Positions 39,197 through 49,471 are shown, counted from the stretch's first letter. The stretch is 54,189 nt of DNA from Candidatus Alkanophaga volatiphilum (GCA_029259545.1 JAPHEE010000009.1:2575-56763), one strand, 5' to 3'. Notes: a model not told the origin generated them from the letters alone. Made by a program: numbers and translations.

Positions 39197-40069
39197 TCAA
39201 AGCTCCAGCTTCAGGACCTTCTGGGCGTTTTTGACGAAGACCTTTTCGAGGACTTCGGGTTTGAAGCCCTGAGATTCCCAGTCTTGGAAGAGGCGCTCGT
39301 AGCTGAACCATGGGTAGTCAGAGCCGAACATTATCTTGTCTTGGAGGCGGGTGTTGATCTCTCGCTTGAAACTCTCGTCGAAGTAGCGAGGAAGCCAACC
39401 GTGAAGCTCGTTATACACGTTGCCCTTATGGATGAGGACGGACGCCATTTCCTTCTCGAAAGGCCAGGCGTAGTGAGCGCATATGATCTTGAGCTTCGGG
39501 AAGTCCGCAGCCACGTTGTCCACGTGCGGGATCGGGCGTTCCGTCCATAGTTTGATGCCCCAGCCGCCAGGCTGCCCCGAACCGTAAGCAAGGTGCCCGA
39601 CCCAGATTTTGATGGGGACGTCGGCATCCTCGCAAACCTCATAATACGGATACCAGCGGTAGTCATCCGCTGGAATTCCGGTGAAGGCGCCGCAGACCGC
39701 AACCCCAAATGTCTTAAGGTCGTAAATGCAACGCTCTAACTCTTTGACGCCGGCACGTCCCCAGTCCGGGTCGAGAGCTACCCAAGCGCCGACGATCACG
39801 TCAGGATACTTCTTTATCAGCTCGCCGACGTAATCGTTCTGCCTTTTTACTTCATCGAGGTCTTTCCAACCTATAGACCTAAACCCCCCTGTCCATACTA
39901 CACCGCAGACGTCGGCGTTCTTCATCCCGGCTATCCACTCCTCTTCGCTCATTATCACCTTGCTAGAAGCCTTGAAATACTTCATCAAGATGTCAAACCG
40001 CTCCTTGTCTTTAAAGGGAATTCTGCCCTCGACCCCTATCTGCACCTGCAGGTCTATTGCCTTCACCAT
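39197..40069 (-). CDS. amidohydrolase (TIM-barrel, Amidohydro_2-like)
   Basis: HVDNVAADFPKLKIICAHYAWPFEKEM, NVYNELHGWLPRYF, DKIMFGSDYPWFSYERL. Confidence 0.9.
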   Translation of the reverse strand: MVKAIDLQVQIGVEGRIPFKDKERFDILMKYFKASSKVIMSEEEWIAGMKNADVCGVVWTGGFRSIGWKDLDEVKRQNDYVGELIKKYPDVIVGAWVALDPDWGRAGVKELERCIYDLKTFGVAVCGAFTGIPADDYRWYPYYEVCEDADVPIKIWVGHLAYGSGQPGGWGIKLWTERPIPHVDNVAADFPKLKIICAHYAWPFEKEMASVLIHKGNVYNELHGWLPRYFDESFKREINTRLQDKIMFGSDYPWFSYERLFQDWESQGFKPEVLEKVFVKNAQKVLKLEL

Positions 40070-40180
40070 GTTTTCTTCTGAAGTTTTGATCCAGATAATG
40101 TTTTAGTGTTGTGCACCTTGCTGTTCAGATAGGCGTACGACCAGTACGAACTCGCACAAGCCCATAAAGAAGTTTGTTTA

Positions 40181-40227
40181 GAGGGCATTGTGGTCAGCTA
40201 CTCCCGTCTGAAGACGGGAGCTTGCAG
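40181..40227 (+). mobile_element. solo IS200/IS605-type right-end hairpin
   Basis: AGAGGGCATTGTGGTCAGCTACTCCCGTCTGAAGACGGGAGCTTGCA; perfect CTCCCGTC/GACGGGAG hairpin; no tnpA/tnpB ORF nearby. Confidence 0.55.
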
Positions 40228-40525
40228 GTGGTCTCATGCGGGCAATCATCGACCCTGCGACGTCCCGGCTGACGGCGCCCTCGGGCCGGGAGCCCGCCCC
40301 TAACCCGGTCGGTCGAAGCCCTCACAGCCCTACAGCCGTTCCTCCGAGAAACACCTCGGAGTCCTTAAGCTCTGGCTACAAAGATTCGAAACTTCACCGT
40401 TTAAAAACCTAACGGAGGTGAAAAGGCGGCACCCTCGTTAGGGGTTTCCTGCCGCCAAAACTTATGACTTTGATGTCAGAGAAAAACAGTTAGCACGTTT
40501 CCTAATTTCAGCTCGTCTAGGGGTG

Positions 40526-42076
40526 TTACACGAAAATGCACTTCGCTCGTCTTTTTATTTTTTGAATGAGGGGGTGTTCTTTCCAAGGCTCACCGCATAC
40601 GAACACGAACTCCGCACCCTTGCTCATCTCCAGCAGCTTTAAGACGTTTTCCAGCGCCGTTGTCAGCCCTTCATAATCCATGGGCGTCGGCACTTCTGAC
40701 TGCCCTATTGGATACGTCTCTTGGAGTTCCAACGGGTACGGCCCAAACGGCGGCTTTACGAGGAATACATGGTCGAAAGCCTGTAAGTCGAGCTTCAGAG
40801 CCTTGCAAGCATCTTCGAGCGTCGTGTCCAGGGCGGCGACAAGCGTATTGCCTGAAACTTCAAAGCGGTCGAGCTTCTTCGCATATTTCAGAACTTCGGG
40901 GCGGCGTGCCGACGTTTCTCCGAGGTAAAAGAAAGAACGTTTCGTAGAAACGTCGTACTTTTCAAGCAACTCAGCGTGCTCCAAAACTTTTTTCAAGCCA
41001 CTGAGGAGCAAAGGGTGCGCCCTGCATCGGCGCTCCAAAAGTTCCCAGAGCCTGTTTTCCCGAATTGCCTGCTTCACTGCCCTTATCTCTGCGAACGTCA
41101 CATAAAGGTTATGCTCGGCGAGAAGCCTCGCTCTTTCCTCCCGGTCGCACTCCTTCAGGTATCTGACGTCATATTTCGAACACACCGGACACGAGCACGG
41201 CAGGTAATGCAAATCTTCGAGGAAGTAGGTCCCATCGCTCGTCAGGTACCTGTCGTCTTTTGCGTAGAGGGCGTAGGCGGCGGAGTCGAAGAGGTCGCAG
41301 CCGAGGGCGACGGCGAGCGAGAAGAATATGGGGTGTCCAACGCCGAAAAGATGCACGGGCGCATCCGCGGGCAGTCGCTGCTTTACAGCGATGATGATTT
41401 CCACAAGCTCTCTGTATCTGTAGTCCTCTAGCAGAGGAACGAGCCCACCTATCGGGTAAACGTCAAAACCCATTTCTGAAACCGCCGCCGCACATCGCTC
41501 TCGCAAGTCGAGGAACGTCGAGCCTTGTATCGGGCCCGCTAGTAACGGCCTTGCGCCTCGTACCTCACCCCCTCCCCCCTCTCGTCCCCTAGAAATTCGC
41601 TTTGCCTCTTCAAGCCTGCGTAGCGTCTCAGCAAGGTCGCTTTCCGCCCGCTCCCGCTGGGCGTCGGGCGGTGTTGGTATATCCAGCGGGACGATGACGT
41701 CGGACCCTATCCCCAACTGGAACTCTACGATCTCCCGGTTGGAAACCTCGACGTCGCCATACTCATAGAGCTGGTACGAGCCGGAGTCCGTCATCAGAGG
41801 CTTTTTCCAGCCTAAAAGCTCGTGGACGCCGCCTTCTAAGGCTTTCTCTCGCAACTCCTCTTTCTTATGAATGATGTAAGCGTTCGTGATTATGATTTCG
41901 GCGCCGAACCTTTCCAGCTCGTCGGGTCTTATCAGCACCAAATTTGGATTCACTACCGGCATGATCGTCGGCGTTTCTACGACGCCATGCGGTGTTTCCA
42001 GCCTACCTATCCGTCCCATCAGGTCTTTGTGCAAAACCTCAAACACAATTATCAAGAAGGAACCATAGTATAACAA
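40526..42076 (-). CDS. tgtA: archaeosine tRNA-guanine transglycosylase (no PUA domain visible)
   Basis: ETPHGVVETPTIMPVVNPN, LMTDSGSYQLYEYGDVEVSNREIVEFQLGIGSDVIVPLDIPTPPDA, CSCPVCSKYDVRYLKE; start may be slightly internal. Confidence 0.94.
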   Translation of the reverse strand: MLYYGSFLIIVFEVLHKDLMGRIGRLETPHGVVETPTIMPVVNPNLVLIRPDELERFGAEIIITNAYIIHKKEELREKALEGGVHELLGWKKPLMTDSGSYQLYEYGDVEVSNREIVEFQLGIGSDVIVPLDIPTPPDAQRERAESDLAETLRRLEEAKRISRGREGGGGEVRGARPLLAGPIQGSTFLDLRERCAAAVSEMGFDVYPIGGLVPLLEDYRYRELVEIIIAVKQRLPADAPVHLFGVGHPIFFSLAVALGCDLFDSAAYALYAKDDRYLTSDGTYFLEDLHYLPCSCPVCSKYDVRYLKECDREERARLLAEHNLYVTFAEIRAVKQAIRENRLWELLERRCRAHPLLLSGLKKVLEHAELLEKYDVSTKRSFFYLGETSARRPEVLKYAKKLDRFEVSGNTLVAALDTTLEDACKALKLDLQAFDHVFLVKPPFGPYPLELQETYPIGQSEVPTPMDYEGLTTALENVLKLLEMSKGAEFVFVCGEPWKEHPLIQKIKRRAKCIFV

Positions 42077-42086
42077 GCAATCGCAT

Positions 42087-43271
42087 ATGGACGAAGCGAC
42101 GAAGAGGTTCGTGAGACGGAAATTTGCGGAATATTATAGGGGGGCGGAGCTGAGGCTGCCGTCGGAGCTCGAGCATCGGGAGTGGGGCTTTGTACTTTTC
42201 GATGCCAGTTATCCAAGGAAAACGGTGATGCGGCGGCACAGAGCGTTTACGACCTCTACGGCTCTCGTTTCATACCTCAGGAAAAATGCGCCTGCGCACG
42301 TTTATTATTCCTCCGCTTTATACGAGCGTCCGTCTGCGGAAATGGATGAAAAGGGCTGGCTCGGCGCCGACCTCATCTTCGACCTCGATGCCGATCACAT
42401 CGTCGACGACAAAAGGAGCTACCCCGAGATGCTTGATATCGTAAAGAAGGAGACTTTGAAGCTTTTGGACTTCCTCATCGGCGATTTCGGCTTCGAGGAA
42501 GACTTGATAGAGATCGTTTTTTCTGGATCGAGGGGTTATCATGTGCATGTTCGAGATGAGAGTGTCAGAAAACTTGGGAGCAAAGAAAGGCGGGAAATTG
42601 TGGATTATGTGACTGCAAGAGGCATGAAAATAGGTAGATTTATCGTGGACGCCGTGATAGTGGACGAAAAGGGTAAGAAGCGGGTGCTGAAGCTAATATC
42701 TGAGGGCTGGGGCTCAAGGTTGCTCCGCGGGCTGGTAGAATTCTTGGACAGAATTGCGGAGATGGACGACGAGGAGGCGTTCCGCTCGCTGCTCAGCATA
42801 AGAGGCGTTGGGGAGAAGCGGGCAGCGGCGCTCATGAAGGTAATAAGGGACGCTGCCGTCATGCAAGACATAAGAAATGGGTTGTTACCTCCACATCTAA
42901 GACCGGTTTGGGAGAAAATCATCGAGAGGGAGCGTGTCAAATACGAGGATCATCCCGACGAGCCTGTGACGGCGGACGTGAAGCGGTTGATAAGAATGCC
43001 AACATCACTGCACGGTAAGACTGGTTTCTTGGTCAAGCCGCTGTCCGTGCGAGAGCTTGAGGGCTTTGACCCTTTGGAGGATGCCGTCGTCTTTGGCGAC
43101 GACGAGGTGCGCGTCGAGATACGCCGCCCAGCAAGTATCTTCTTAAAAAGTACCACATACAAGGTAGAGGAAGGGACGGAGAAACTCCCGATGTATGCTG
43201 CTATCTTTTTGATGTGCGCAGGCGTGGCTTCGCTGAGCGGCTCGGCTCAAGATCGAGACGCCGTAGCATAA
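42087..43271 (+). CDS. priS: DNA primase small catalytic subunit
   Basis: LIFDLDADHI, EIVFSGSRGYHVHV, RMPTSLHGKTGFLVKPL. Confidence 0.95.
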   Translation: MDEATKRFVRRKFAEYYRGAELRLPSELEHREWGFVLFDASYPRKTVMRRHRAFTTSTALVSYLRKNAPAHVYYSSALYERPSAEMDEKGWLGADLIFDLDADHIVDDKRSYPEMLDIVKKETLKLLDFLIGDFGFEEDLIEIVFSGSRGYHVHVRDESVRKLGSKERREIVDYVTARGMKIGRFIVDAVIVDEKGKKRVLKLISEGWGSRLLRGLVEFLDRIAEMDDEEAFRSLLSIRGVGEKRAAALMKVIRDAAVMQDIRNGLLPPHLRPVWEKIIERERVKYEDHPDEPVTADVKRLIRMPTSLHGKTGFLVKPLSVRELEGFDPLEDAVVFGDDEVRVEIRRPASIFLKSTTYKVEEGTEKLPMYAAIFLMCAGVASLSGSAQDRDAVA

Positions 43272-43305
43272 CGGGCTGGTGCGACGGATGGGTGCGGAAG
43301 GGATG

Positions 43306-44055
43306 AACATAGAAAGGCTTTGGGAAATTTTGTATAAAGAGAGAAGCTCGCCTTTATTGCAAGAACTCCCACAAAACTTTTATGAGGAAGTGCGTGATTA
43401 CATAAGGAGGCTAGAGCAGGAGAAGGAAAAGGCGGACGACACGAGAAAAGCGTTCATTGAAGATGAAATAAGGAGCGCAAGAGCAAAGATCGAAGACATA
43501 TTTAGGAGGCGTATCGGTAAGATAGTGAAGATGGCGAGCGCGGGCGCGAAGACCTGCCCGAAAGGGCTGACACCCGATGAGAAGGCGATATTTGAGGGTG
43601 TTGCGAGTTGCGTCGAGGAAGGGAGGAAACGCATCATGCGAGCAATATTTGGCGAAACGAAGGATGAAAAAAAGGAGAATGAGAGTGGTTCATACGCGTC
43701 ATCACAGGATGATGTCGTCGCGGGGACTACTGTGGTGAGCGTTGATGTGAAGCAGCTGGCAGAGCAAGAAAGTGTGAGTGAGCACGCTAAAGAGGCTGCC
43801 AGTGGTGATGCAGGAGCGGCTGATGCTACGGATGAGATGGCGGTTGCTAACAGAGATGCGACAGCAAACGCAGCTGTAATGGAGAAGTTATGCGTAGTGC
43901 GTATGCTTGAGAGCGTACCTGCGTTCATCGGCGTAGACGGCAGAGTTTATAAAGTGAGGAGGGAGGATGTGCTCACACTACCTAAGGACAATGCTGAGAT
44001 CCTGTGTAAGAAGGGCGTCGCCGTGCAGCTGAGCGTCAGGAGGAGGTGGTCTTAA
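43306..44055 (+). CDS. GINS complex subunit (Gins51-like)
   Basis: [39 protein letters not shown]...; C-terminal B-domain [29 protein letters not shown]; track ORF begins 43279. Confidence 0.85.
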   Translation, partial: NIERLWEILYKERSSPLLQELPQNFYEEVRDYIRRLEQEKEKADDTRKAFIEDEIRSARAKIEDIFRRRIGKIVKMASAGAKTCPKGLTPDEKAIFEGVASCVEEGRKRIMRAIFGETKDEKKENESGSYASSQDDVVAGTTVVSVDVKQLAEQESVSEHAKEAASGDAGAADATDEMAVANRDATANAAVMEKLCVVRMLESVPAFIGVDGRVYKVRREDVLTLPKDNAEILCKKGVAVQLSVRRRWS

Positions 44056-44056
44056 G

Positions 44057-44341
44057 ATGAAAATGCCGAAGAAAATTAGGACGTTCTGTCCCTACTGCAA
44101 GAAGCATTCTATACACGAAGTCGAAAAGGTGAAAAAGGGGAAGGCGTCGTCATTAAGCTGGATCGCGAGGCAGAAAAAGCGAAAGAAGGCGAGAATAGGA
44201 AACAGCGGGAAGTTTTCGAAAGTACCAGGCGGTGACAAGCCGACTAAAAAGGTATTTTTGAGGTATACATGTACGGAGTGCAAGAAGTCGCATACGAGGG
44301 AAGGCTTCAGAGTGTCGAGGTTCGAACTTGTGGAGATGTAA
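44057..44341 (+). CDS. rpl44e: 50S ribosomal protein L44e
   Basis: [53 protein letters not shown]. Confidence 0.97.
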   Translation: MKMPKKIRTFCPYCKKHSIHEVEKVKKGKASSLSWIARQKKRKKARIGNSGKFSKVPGGDKPTKKVFLRYTCTECKKSHTREGFRVSRFELVEM

Positions 44342-44367
44342 CGCTGCGTATGAGAGAGGTGGGTGGG

Positions 44368-44550
44368 ATGGTGCTGAGGGTGTCGAAGAACAAGTTTTTA
44401 CGTGTGAAATGTGATGACTGTGGGAATGAGCAGATAATATTTGAAAGAGCGAGTACTGTCGTTCGTTGCTTGGTCTGCGGGCGGACGCTGGCAGAGCCGA
44501 GGGGCGGACGGGCTGAGATTAAAAGCAAGGTCGTGGAGGCGTTAGCATGA
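44368..44550 (+). CDS. rps27e: 30S ribosomal protein S27e
   Basis: [49 protein letters not shown]. Confidence 0.95.
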   Translation: MVLRVSKNKFLRVKCDDCGNEQIIFERASTVVRCLVCGRTLAEPRGGRAEIKSKVVEALA

Positions 44551-44566
44551 ACCATAGGCGAGGAGA

Positions 44567-45337
44567 ATGAAGAGGAAGAAATGGCCTGAAAAGGGCGAGT
44601 TGGTCGTGTGTACCGTTCGGGAGGTCAAGGACTTTGGCGCATTCGTAGATATTGAAGAGTACGGAAAGGAAGGCTTGATACACATTTCGGAAATAGCGTC
44701 GGGCTGGGTGCGTTACATTCGGGACTATGTCCGAGAGGGGCAGAAGGTCGTATGCAAGGTTCTCCACGTGGATAAGGCAAAAGGGCATATTGACCTCTCC
44801 CTGAAGGACGTGAAGCCGGCGCAGCGTGCGGAAAAGATTCGAGAGTGGAAGAACGAGCAGAAGGCGAAGAAGTGGCTTGAGCTCGTTGCGGAATTGCTGA
44901 AAATCAGCGAGAAGGAGAAGGAAGCTCTTGCTGAGAAGCTGCTTGACGCCTACGGCAGCATATATTCGGCGTTTGAGGATGCTGCAATCAATGGTGTGGA
45001 GTCGCTGAAAGGTATCGTCGGCGAGGAGTATGCCGAGGGGATTCATGAAGTTGCGACCGCGAACATAAAGCCGCCGACGGTCAGCGTCTCGGCGAACGTC
45101 GAGCTGAGCTGTCCGCTGCCGAACGGCGTGGACGTGATAAAAGAGGCGTTAAAGAAGGCGATGAAAGCCGCCGACGGTAACGTGAAGCTCGAAATCATCT
45201 ACATGGGAGCGCCCCGCTATCAGTTCAGGGTGGAGGCTCCTGACTATAAAAAGGCTGAGGGCGTCTTAAGGAAGGCGGCTGATGCCGCAATCAAGGTCGT
45301 TACCAAAAATAAGGGCACAGGCGTTTTCCACCGATGA
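44567..45337 (+). CDS. eif2a: translation initiation factor IF-2 subunit alpha
   Basis: S1 domain WPEKGELVVCTVREVKDFGAFVDIEEYGKEGLIHISEIASGWV; C-terminal aIF2alpha domain. Confidence 0.96.
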   Translation: MKRKKWPEKGELVVCTVREVKDFGAFVDIEEYGKEGLIHISEIASGWVRYIRDYVREGQKVVCKVLHVDKAKGHIDLSLKDVKPAQRAEKIREWKNEQKAKKWLELVAELLKISEKEKEALAEKLLDAYGSIYSAFEDAAINGVESLKGIVGEEYAEGIHEVATANIKPPTVSVSANVELSCPLPNGVDVIKEALKKAMKAADGNVKLEIIYMGAPRYQFRVEAPDYKKAEGVLRKAADAAIKVVTKNKGTGVFHR

Positions 45338-45495
45338 CTTCTAAAATAAAAAAGTGTGCGAAGTGCGGAGAATATACGCTTAAAGACGTGTGTGTGCGGT
45401 GCGGCGAGCGCACCCACAACCCGCTGCCGCCGCGTTTCTCGCCCGCTGATCGCTACGGTAAATACCGGCGGATGATAAAATACGGCAGGGCATAG
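45334..45495 (+). CDS. nop10: H/ACA RNP protein Nop10 (not in ORF track)
   Basis: MTSKIKKCAKCGEYTLKDVCVRCGERTHNPLPPRFSPADRYGKYRRMIKYGRA*; ATGA overlap with aIF2alpha stop. Confidence 0.96.
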   Translation: MTSKIKKCAKCGEYTLKDVCVRCGERTHNPLPPRFSPADRYGKYRRMIKYGRA

Positions 45496-45501
45496 GGGTA
45501 A

Positions 45502-46407
45502 GTGGCGGCGCGAAAGGTCGCTGTTAGCGACCGTACAGTAAAAATGCGTATCAGCTCGTTTTGGAAACTTACAAGGCTCGAGCACGGTATAATGTACGGG
45601 GTGGGCGTTTTAGTAGGTATGTTAGTGGCCGGCGGCTTGAATCTCACTTTTTGGCAGAAAGCAGTTTTTGGCTTCTCGACGGCACTGCTCATCGAGGCTG
45701 GGACCTTTGCGCTGAACGACTATTGTGACTACGAGAGCGACGTGGCGAACGAGCGTTACGACCGCCCGCTCGTGAGCGGCGAGCTTTCGCCGAATGTCGC
45801 CCTTTACACCGCGGCTGTTGCGACGACGCTCGGCGTGCTGGCGGCGGCGCCGCTCGGCGCCCTGTGCTTCAGAGTGGCGGCGGCGCTCGCAGCGCTCGGC
45901 ATCGCCTACGACATTTGGCTCAAAAAGTTGGGCGTCGTCGGGAACTTTTATATAGGCTTCACGATGGCGGTTCCCTTCCTCTTCGGAGCGCTCATCGTCG
46001 GCGTCGTTAATGAGGCGGTGCTCACGCTCTTCGCCATCTCGCTGCTCGCAGGCGTCGGCAGGGAGATCATGAAGGGCATCATGGACGTCAGGGGCGACGC
46101 CCTCAGGGGCGTGCGGACGGTCGCCCTAAGGTACGGCGAGACCGCCGCCAGAAGGTCGGCGGCGGCGCTCTTCCTCGCAGCGACGGCACTCAGCCCGCTG
46201 CCGTTCTTCGCTGCGGAGCCGTACCGCATGAACCTTGCGTACCTCGTGCCGCTGATATTTGCGGACGCCGCCTTCGTCCACGCTTCACTAGTGCTGCTTA
46301 GGGGCGAAAGTGTGCAGAAGCTCCGCCGAGAAACGCTGCTCGCCACGCTCCTCGGACTTTTAGCGTTCCTCTCCGGGGCGGTTGTGAGCTTAAAGCTTAG
46401 TTTTTAG
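45502..46407 (+). CDS. UbiA family prenyltransferase
   Basis: ALNDYCDYESDVANERYDRPLVSGELSP, GREIMKGIMDVRGDALRGVRTVALRYGE. Confidence 0.93.
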   Translation: MAARKVAVSDRTVKMRISSFWKLTRLEHGIMYGVGVLVGMLVAGGLNLTFWQKAVFGFSTALLIEAGTFALNDYCDYESDVANERYDRPLVSGELSPNVALYTAAVATTLGVLAAAPLGALCFRVAAALAALGIAYDIWLKKLGVVGNFYIGFTMAVPFLFGALIVGVVNEAVLTLFAISLLAGVGREIMKGIMDVRGDALRGVRTVALRYGETAARRSAAALFLAATALSPLPFFAAEPYRMNLAYLVPLIFADAAFVHASLVLLRGESVQKLRRETLLATLLGLLAFLSGAVVSLKLSF

Positions 46408-46518
46408 GCTAGCCTTCTGCGGCGGCGCCGTCGCCGTCGTGCACCCGTTCCGTGGCGGGAGGGTTGCCGCTCGGAGATTTAGGGCGCCCTAGTTTCTAGT
46501 TTCTGCAGCGGTGGTAAT

Positions 46519-47213
46519 TTAGCCGTGTCTTCTACTCCTACCGAATTCAAGCAAGTCTTCGAACAGTTGCGACAGGGGGTACGCCTTTTGGAATCGCCGG
46601 AACTGCTCGTAGCAATCATCGGGAATGTACACTCTTATGTCCAGTTTGGTCATGGTATCCACTATGCGTCTATGTCGCACTCCAAGGTGGCGAACCACAC
46701 GTTATCAGGAATCCCGTGGATTTTTAAAATGTAAGCTTCGCCCACGACCTCCCTCCACCGCTCCCTGACCTTACGCTTAACAGACAGTATCACGGCTTTA
46801 GAAGGGTCCTTGTCGAACGTCTCCCTGTCAGGAATCAGGAAATCGGGCGTTTCCCTGCCGATCTGCCTCTTCCTTGCGTCTCTCTCATACCTGACGCCGA
46901 GGCTATCTATTAGGAGTCTAAAAATCTCCTCAGTCGTTTTACCGGCTCTTGACATTCTGGACTGCTGTAGGGACTGCTCAAGCCTCGCCGGATCCACTTT
47001 ATCTTTCCATTTCTCCCTAATCCTCTCTTCATATCGCCTGTAGATCTCGTGGCACTTTCTTTCGAGCATCCTCGCAAGCTCCGAAGGTCTGACCTTCCCC
47101 ACAAGCCCTCCGAACCCAAGCTCGCTCTTCGCCTCCTCCAGAATCTCCATGACTGACGGGATCTCCTCAAGCCATTGCGGTTTAGGATTCTCGTTCATCT
47201 GAAACTTTATCAT
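46519..47213 (-). pseudogene. type II restriction endonuclease, apparently frameshifted near the C-terminus
   Basis: PD-(D/E)XK-like RETPDFLIPDR...AVILSVKRKVRERWREVV; ORF ends at CDIDA* but RIVDTMTKLDIRVYIPDDCYEQFRRFQKAYPLSQLFEDLLEFGRSRRHG* continues in another frame; ATGA overlap with methylase gene. Confidence 0.7.
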
Positions 47214-48544
47214 CGCTTCGCCCTCAGCACTATTATACTCTCTTTGGCTATGGTCGTCCCTTTTTCTCCTCGAACGTTCTCCGGGGCGTTCTGCCAAGGC
47301 AGCCTTTTCGATGGGATCTCCCGTCTGATGAGCGTTTCGAATTCAAGACCGAGAGCCTCTCCGAGCTCCACGATTATCCGGTCGGTCGGGACTTGCACCC
47401 TTCTGACCGTCCTGTTGCCCACGACGAAGCAGCAACAGCCGCTCAAAACCCCACGAAGCTGCTCAAGACACCTGAAAAGGTCTGAGAAGAACCAGAGAAC
47501 GTCGTTGTAACGCTCTCTGCTTTTCTTCTTGATCTCCTCCAAGGTCCGTTTTAACGTTTCCGAGGGGAGCTCCTCGCCGTCCGTGGGGCGTCCCCCAAGA
47601 GAGGCTTTATCAACTCCCGTGACCCCTCTCAATCCGAGCCAGAGCGCCGGGTATTTTGAGAACTGACCGTATGCGACCGTCGTTCTGCTGTCCCCGTACG
47701 GCGGGGACGTGACCACGAGATCGACTCCCCCCTTAAGAGGCAACCTTCGGGCGTCCCCCAGCAGAACTTCACAGAAAACGTTTTCGTCGCAAGCCCTGTA
47801 GAATTCGACCATCCTAGGAATACGCTCCTCGACGTGTTCGATGAATGTCTGAAGGACGTTCGGGTTGTGCTTTTTGAGCTTTTCCGCCGGCATCCTCATA
47901 ATCTTGAACTCCCCGGGCTTGAGATTCGAGACTTTGCGAACGGTCAGGCTGAAGCAGGTGGCGAAGAAAAAGTAAGCCCTTTCTCCCTTGAGAGCGTCTA
48001 GACGTCGTCTTATCACCGCCAGCTCCCTTGCGACCTGGGGCTTGAACCAGTATTCAAGATTTGGGATTTTCGGGACTTCGACTTCGAGCCGATCGAACCT
48101 CAACCCACGAACGTCCTCCTCTATCGCCTCCCGGAGTTCCAGCCAGAGCCTCTCAAGCTCCGATGGCTCCAAAGGCGTCGTTTTCGCCTTAGCAATGATG
48201 AGCGCCAAAGGATTTATGTCTATTCCTATGCTGTTCCTGCCGAGCAGCATGCTCTCCACGAGGACGCCGCCAGACCCGCAAAATGGGTCGAGAATGACGT
48301 CCTTTCGCTCAGAATAACGCTCTATGAGCCTTCTGGCGATCTGGGGGATCATCCTCGCTGGGTAGGGGTGGAGCCCATGGGTCAAATACTGCGTGTCCGC
48401 ACCGGCGAATCTCCAATCTTCACCCATTGAGCCGAGCTCTCTGAGATCGTTTGAGCAGAGTTTTATATAGGGATTTCTGAAGATTTCGATCCCACGCACT
48501 TCAACTCCAGTGGGGTTCTGAAGTGCGCCGCCGCAAGGTGGCAT
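47210..48544 (-). CDS. type II DNA methyltransferase (N4/N6 class)
   Basis: HGLHPYPARMIPQIARRLIE, DVILDPFCGSGGVLVESMLLGRNSIGIDINPLALIIAKAKTTP, VTSPPYGDSRTTVAYGQFSKYPALWLG. Confidence 0.92.
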   Translation of the reverse strand: MPPCGGALQNPTGVEVRGIEIFRNPYIKLCSNDLRELGSMGEDWRFAGADTQYLTHGLHPYPARMIPQIARRLIERYSERKDVILDPFCGSGGVLVESMLLGRNSIGIDINPLALIIAKAKTTPLEPSELERLWLELREAIEEDVRGLRFDRLEVEVPKIPNLEYWFKPQVARELAVIRRRLDALKGERAYFFFATCFSLTVRKVSNLKPGEFKIMRMPAEKLKKHNPNVLQTFIEHVEERIPRMVEFYRACDENVFCEVLLGDARRLPLKGGVDLVVTSPPYGDSRTTVAYGQFSKYPALWLGLRGVTGVDKASLGGRPTDGEELPSETLKRTLEEIKKKSRERYNDVLWFFSDLFRCLEQLRGVLSGCCCFVVGNRTVRRVQVPTDRIIVELGEALGLEFETLIRREIPSKRLPWQNAPENVRGEKGTTIAKESIIVLRAKR

Positions 48545-48633
48545 GACGCAGCCGAGCCCGCCTCTTTAAGTTCTTACTCAAAGTCTAGACGCCCTGAAAT
48601 ACGCATCGGCTGGGGAAGGAATGGGAGTAACGG

Positions 48634-49015
48634 CAACAAGAGCCGTTAACGCCGTTTGCTGAAATTCAACGCAGAACACCAATCGAAGAGAGCGACTACG
48701 GGTGCGTTTGGCAAGGAACATCGCTTGAAGTCATTTACGAGAAGGAGAAATGCATTCAGCATGAGGAATGCGTCGTTGAGCGATTTTGTCCCACGAGAGC
48801 ATTTGAAAGGTCAAGCGGTCTCAACCGAGAGCGATGCTTCAACTGCGGATTCTGCGTTTTCGCATGCGAGGGGGGCGCATTCAAAGGCGAACTCGGAAGC
48901 ATTTTCGTCGCAGGAAGAAAAGTTCCGATTACGCTACGCCTCTCAAACAGGGCAAAGGCACGAAAACTCTGCATACTTTTGAAGAAGCGGATTGAGGAGG
49001 GTGAATTTCTGCTTT
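48634..49015 (+). pseudogene. C-terminal fragment of a DUF39/ferredoxin-type (homocysteine-biosynthesis-like) protein
   Basis: Open frame without N-terminus: PFAEIQRRTPIEESDYGCVWQGTSLEVIYEKEKCIQHEECVVERFCPTRAF...ERCFNCGFCVFACEGGAFKGELGSIFVAGRKVPITLRLSNRAKARKLCILLKKRIEEGEFLL*. Confidence 0.65.
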
Positions 49016-49064
49016 AGTTGGAGCATATTGAAATTACATGTTACTAAGAGTGCAACGGTGGAAG

Positions 49065-49100
49065 GGTCAGCTTCTCCCGTCTTTAGACGGAAGATTGCTC
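49065..49100 (+). mobile_element. solo IS200/IS605-type end hairpin (degenerate)
   Basis: GAAGGGTCAGCTTCTCCCGTCTTTAGACGGAAGATTGC resembles the 40.2-kb copy; no transposase nearby. Confidence 0.45.
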
Positions 49101-49471
49101 TCGCTTAGTGGGACGCCGTCCCGCTTCATCGAGCCGATCAGGGTGGCTGACCACACCCCTCACGGGCTGGAATACTGGCATAAGCCGCTCCAGCCCATCC
49201 GAATTAAAATTGTAGTTAAAGATATAAATAACTTCCACCAATCATGGTTAAAACCATAGGCTTCCTTGGCGGCAGAGGTGTGAAGGGGCATTGCTTGGTA
49301 TTAGGGCAACGCTCTCTGAGGGGGTATTCATGGCAACTTCGCCCGACAGCAGACATACGGATGCGCATCGCTCCGCAAAAATTCGGCAAAGCAGAAATTT
49401 GTATAACTGCCAACTGTTGTCCGAAATTGCGGGCGACGACATAGGAAATATAGAATAGGAGGTTAACGAAA

